Below, piece after piece: positions 16,947 through 17,769 of a stretch of 17,769 bases of DNA. Position numbers and translations under genes: made by a program. The notes beneath the pieces were generated by a model. It was not told the origin of the DNA, searched no databases, and saw only the letters and a program-made list of their open reading frames with translations. How positions within the stretch are numbered: the first letter of the stretch is position 1; each line of letters opens with the position of its first letter. Source of the DNA: Cryomorphaceae bacterium (GTDB lineage Bacteria; Bacteroidota; Bacteroidia; Flavobacteriales_D; Crocinitomicaceae); the NCBI GenBank assembly GCA_027485365.1, contig JAIXRD010000048.1:1-17769 (forward strand). The letters run 5' to 3'.

Positions 16947-16973
16947 TTTAATTCAATTTCAGAGTGAGAAAAT

Positions 16974-16979
16974 AGTATA
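16974..16979 (-). promoter_or_regulatory. Candidate -10 hexamer (TATACT) for the hydroxylase operon
   Basis: TATACT on the minus strand has a TTGATC 15 bp upstream and sits 28 bases ahead of the ATG at 16946. It resembles the general bacterial -10 more than the Bacteroidota TAnnTTTG. A 9-bp inverted repeat (TTCAATTTC, 16952-16960; GAAATTGAA, 16984-16992) brackets it. If it is used, the FNR-type palindrome would be centred near -53. Confidence 0.3.
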
Positions 16980-17010
16980 CTGCGAAATTGAAAAGATCAA
17001 TTCTCTTATC

Positions 17011-17028
17011 TTTTGATGTACATCAAAA
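17011..17028. promoter_or_regulatory. Perfect 18-bp palindrome with exact FNR consensus (operator)
   Basis: TTTTGATGTACATCAAAA reads identically on both strands. Its core, 17013-17026, is TTGAT-GTAC-ATCAA, an exact match to the FNR consensus TTGAT-N4-ATCAA. It lies four bases past the stop of the Crp/Fnr-family gene and 65 bp ahead of the hydroxylase start. There is no loop and no GC-rich stem, so it is not a terminator. A second, weaker dyad (AATTGA-N5-TCAATT, 16986-17002) containing another TTGAT half-site follows 9 bases downstream. Confidence 0.75.
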
Positions 17029-17032
17029 AAGA

Positions 17033-17608
17033 TTAAAACTTGTCAGCTCTTATTCTACTTAAAGTTTCTTGTGTGATATTTAGATAGGAGGAAATATTAC
17101 CAAGGCTTATGCGATTGGTAATTTCAGGGAAAAGATTTAGCAATTTTTGATAACGCTGTTTGGCATTGAGGAATTGCAAATCTGCAATTCTATCTTCTAT
17201 TTGAGCTACATAGTGTTGTTCAATCAACTTGATATACCAAAGTGCAAATGAATGGTGTTTTTGAAGCAAGCTTTGTAAAGCACTATACTCAATCGAATAC
17301 ATTTCACTATCTTCAAGTAGCTGTATATTCTCTTCAGATGGTTCTTGGCTCACAAAACTTGTGGTATCAGCAATTACTTGTGTATCTAAGCTAAACCAAG
17401 TATTCATCTGTTTTCCTTCTTCGTTGATGTAAAAGTATCTTGCCGCACCTTTTGTCATAAACCAGAGGTGTTTGCACGTTTTTCCTTGTTGAAGTAATAA
17501 ATGGTTTTTAGGGAATTCTAAATACTTGAAATGACCTAAAACATCTTCCAAGATTTCGTTGGGCAGTAAGTAAATGCTTTGTATGAAGTTTGTAATTTTT
17601 GTGTCCAT
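17033..17608 (-). CDS. Crp/Fnr-family transcriptional regulator (191 aa)
   Basis: The N-terminal cyclic-nucleotide-binding-type beta-roll covers about residues 10-110, with a long dimer helix near 112-138. A C-terminal winged helix-turn-helix follows (about 148-191; I-S-L-G-N-I-S-S-Y-L-N-I-T then the recognition helix). The recognition helix reads Q-E181-T-L-S184-R185. This matches the E-x-x-S-R of FNR, which contacts TTGAT half-sites, rather than R-E-x-x-x-R of CRP. There is only one Cys (C45), so no FNR-type iron-sulfur cluster, and the beta-roll lacks the CRP G-E-x-x-L...R-S/A cAMP cassette; the signal is unknown. I chose the ATG at 17608, one base after the upstream stop (TAATATG), the same junction as at 15470. 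ATGs at 17620 and 17635 are in frame but overlap the upstream gene. Confidence 0.9.
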   Translation of the reverse strand: MDTKITNFIQSIYLLPNEILEDVLGHFKYLEFPKNHLLLQQGKTCKHLWFMTKGAARYFYINEEGKQMNTWFSLDTQVIADTTSFVSQEPSEENIQLLEDSEMYSIEYSALQSLLQKHHSFALWYIKLIEQHYVAQIEDRIADLQFLNAKQRYQKLLNLFPEITNRISLGNISSYLNITQETLSRIRADKF

Positions 17609-17609
17609 A

Positions 17610-17769
17610 TTACTTATCATCGAGCCCAATCCCAAAACCTAATAGTGCAGCCACTAATGCGAGATGAGCAATTAAAACTACTTTTTGCCAAATAGGCCGC
17701 GCATTCCATTTTTGTTCGGGGTTGAAGGGGTCAAACGCCATACCAATTCCTAGAGAAGAGGCGGCTTGA
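17610..17769 (-). CDS. C-terminal part of a small membrane protein (partial, cut by window end)
   Basis: The frame is open from the window edge to TAA at 17610-17612, giving 52 C-terminal residues. They contain F-D-P-F-N-P-E-Q-K-W-N-A-R-P followed by a transmembrane helix (about 20 residues, V-V-L-I-A-H-L-A-L-V-A-A-L-L-G-F) ending in G-L-D-D-K. Glycines just before (L-G-I-G-M) may be the end of an earlier helix. I do not recognise the family. An internal ATG (17741) would give a 43-residue protein, but the frame continues upstream. It precedes the regulator gene by one base and is probably co-transcribed with it. Confidence 0.65.
   Translation of the reverse strand, partial: QAASSLGIGMAFDPFNPEQKWNARPIWQKVVLIAHLALVAALLGFGIGLDDK

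Noticed and set aside
17011..17028. Palindrome as a transcription terminator of the regulator gene
   Set aside because: It has no loop, an AT-rich stem and no GC-rich hairpin. The exact TTGAT-N4-ATCAA core is better explained as a protein-binding site.

Overview
The window looks like chromosomal DNA of a Bacteroidota bacterium, most likely a flavobacterium. The main evidence is a giant secreted protein ending in a type B sorting domain of the type IX secretion system (T9SS, the CHU_C / gliding-motility-associated C-terminal family). Supporting evidence is the A-rich leaders without Shine-Dalgarno sites, candidate TAnnTTTG promoter elements, and a short Crp/Fnr-family regulator of the type common in that phylum. 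The family or genus cannot be fixed from the sequence. All genes I can support lie on the minus strand.

About 79% of the window (53-14053) is one uninterrupted 4,666-codon gene. It encodes a signal peptide, an irregular N-terminal region (residues about 20-828), 31 cysteine-paired PKD-like/Ig-like repeats of about 94 residues (829-3759), one bridging Ig-like domain, nine more classical PKD domains with W-[DNS]-F-G-type motifs (3839-4577), and the type B sorting domain (4578-4666). The PKD-like array has a hidden higher order: residues 925-2822 are four tandem copies of an ordered five-domain block (A-B-C-D-E) of 472-477 residues each. The array is also nearly free of Lys and Arg, with a run of 2,004 residues containing neither. 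I interpret the protein as a very long cell-surface stalk or adhesin.

Upstream, after a 248-bp gene-free leader, is a small exported protein of unknown function (14302-14934). Further upstream is a tight three-gene unit transcribed leftward: a fatty acid hydroxylase/sterol desaturase-family membrane enzyme (16080-16946), a probable outer-membrane beta-barrel (15472-16083, overlapping by 4 bp) and a four-helix VanZ-like membrane protein (15039-15470, one base apart). This suggests an envelope-lipid module.

At the right end lie a Crp/Fnr-family regulator (17033-17608) and the C-terminal piece of a small membrane protein (17610-17769, cut by the window edge), joined by a TAATATG stop/start junction. 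The 86 bp between the regulator and the hydroxylase gene hold a perfect 18-bp palindrome containing an exact FNR consensus (TTGAT-N4-ATCAA). The regulator's recognition helix carries the matching E-x-x-S-R signature of FNR. This gives a testable regulatory circuit: the regulator may control the envelope-lipid operon next to it.

I found no RNA genes, mobile elements, CRISPR arrays, toxin-antitoxin pairs or phage genes.
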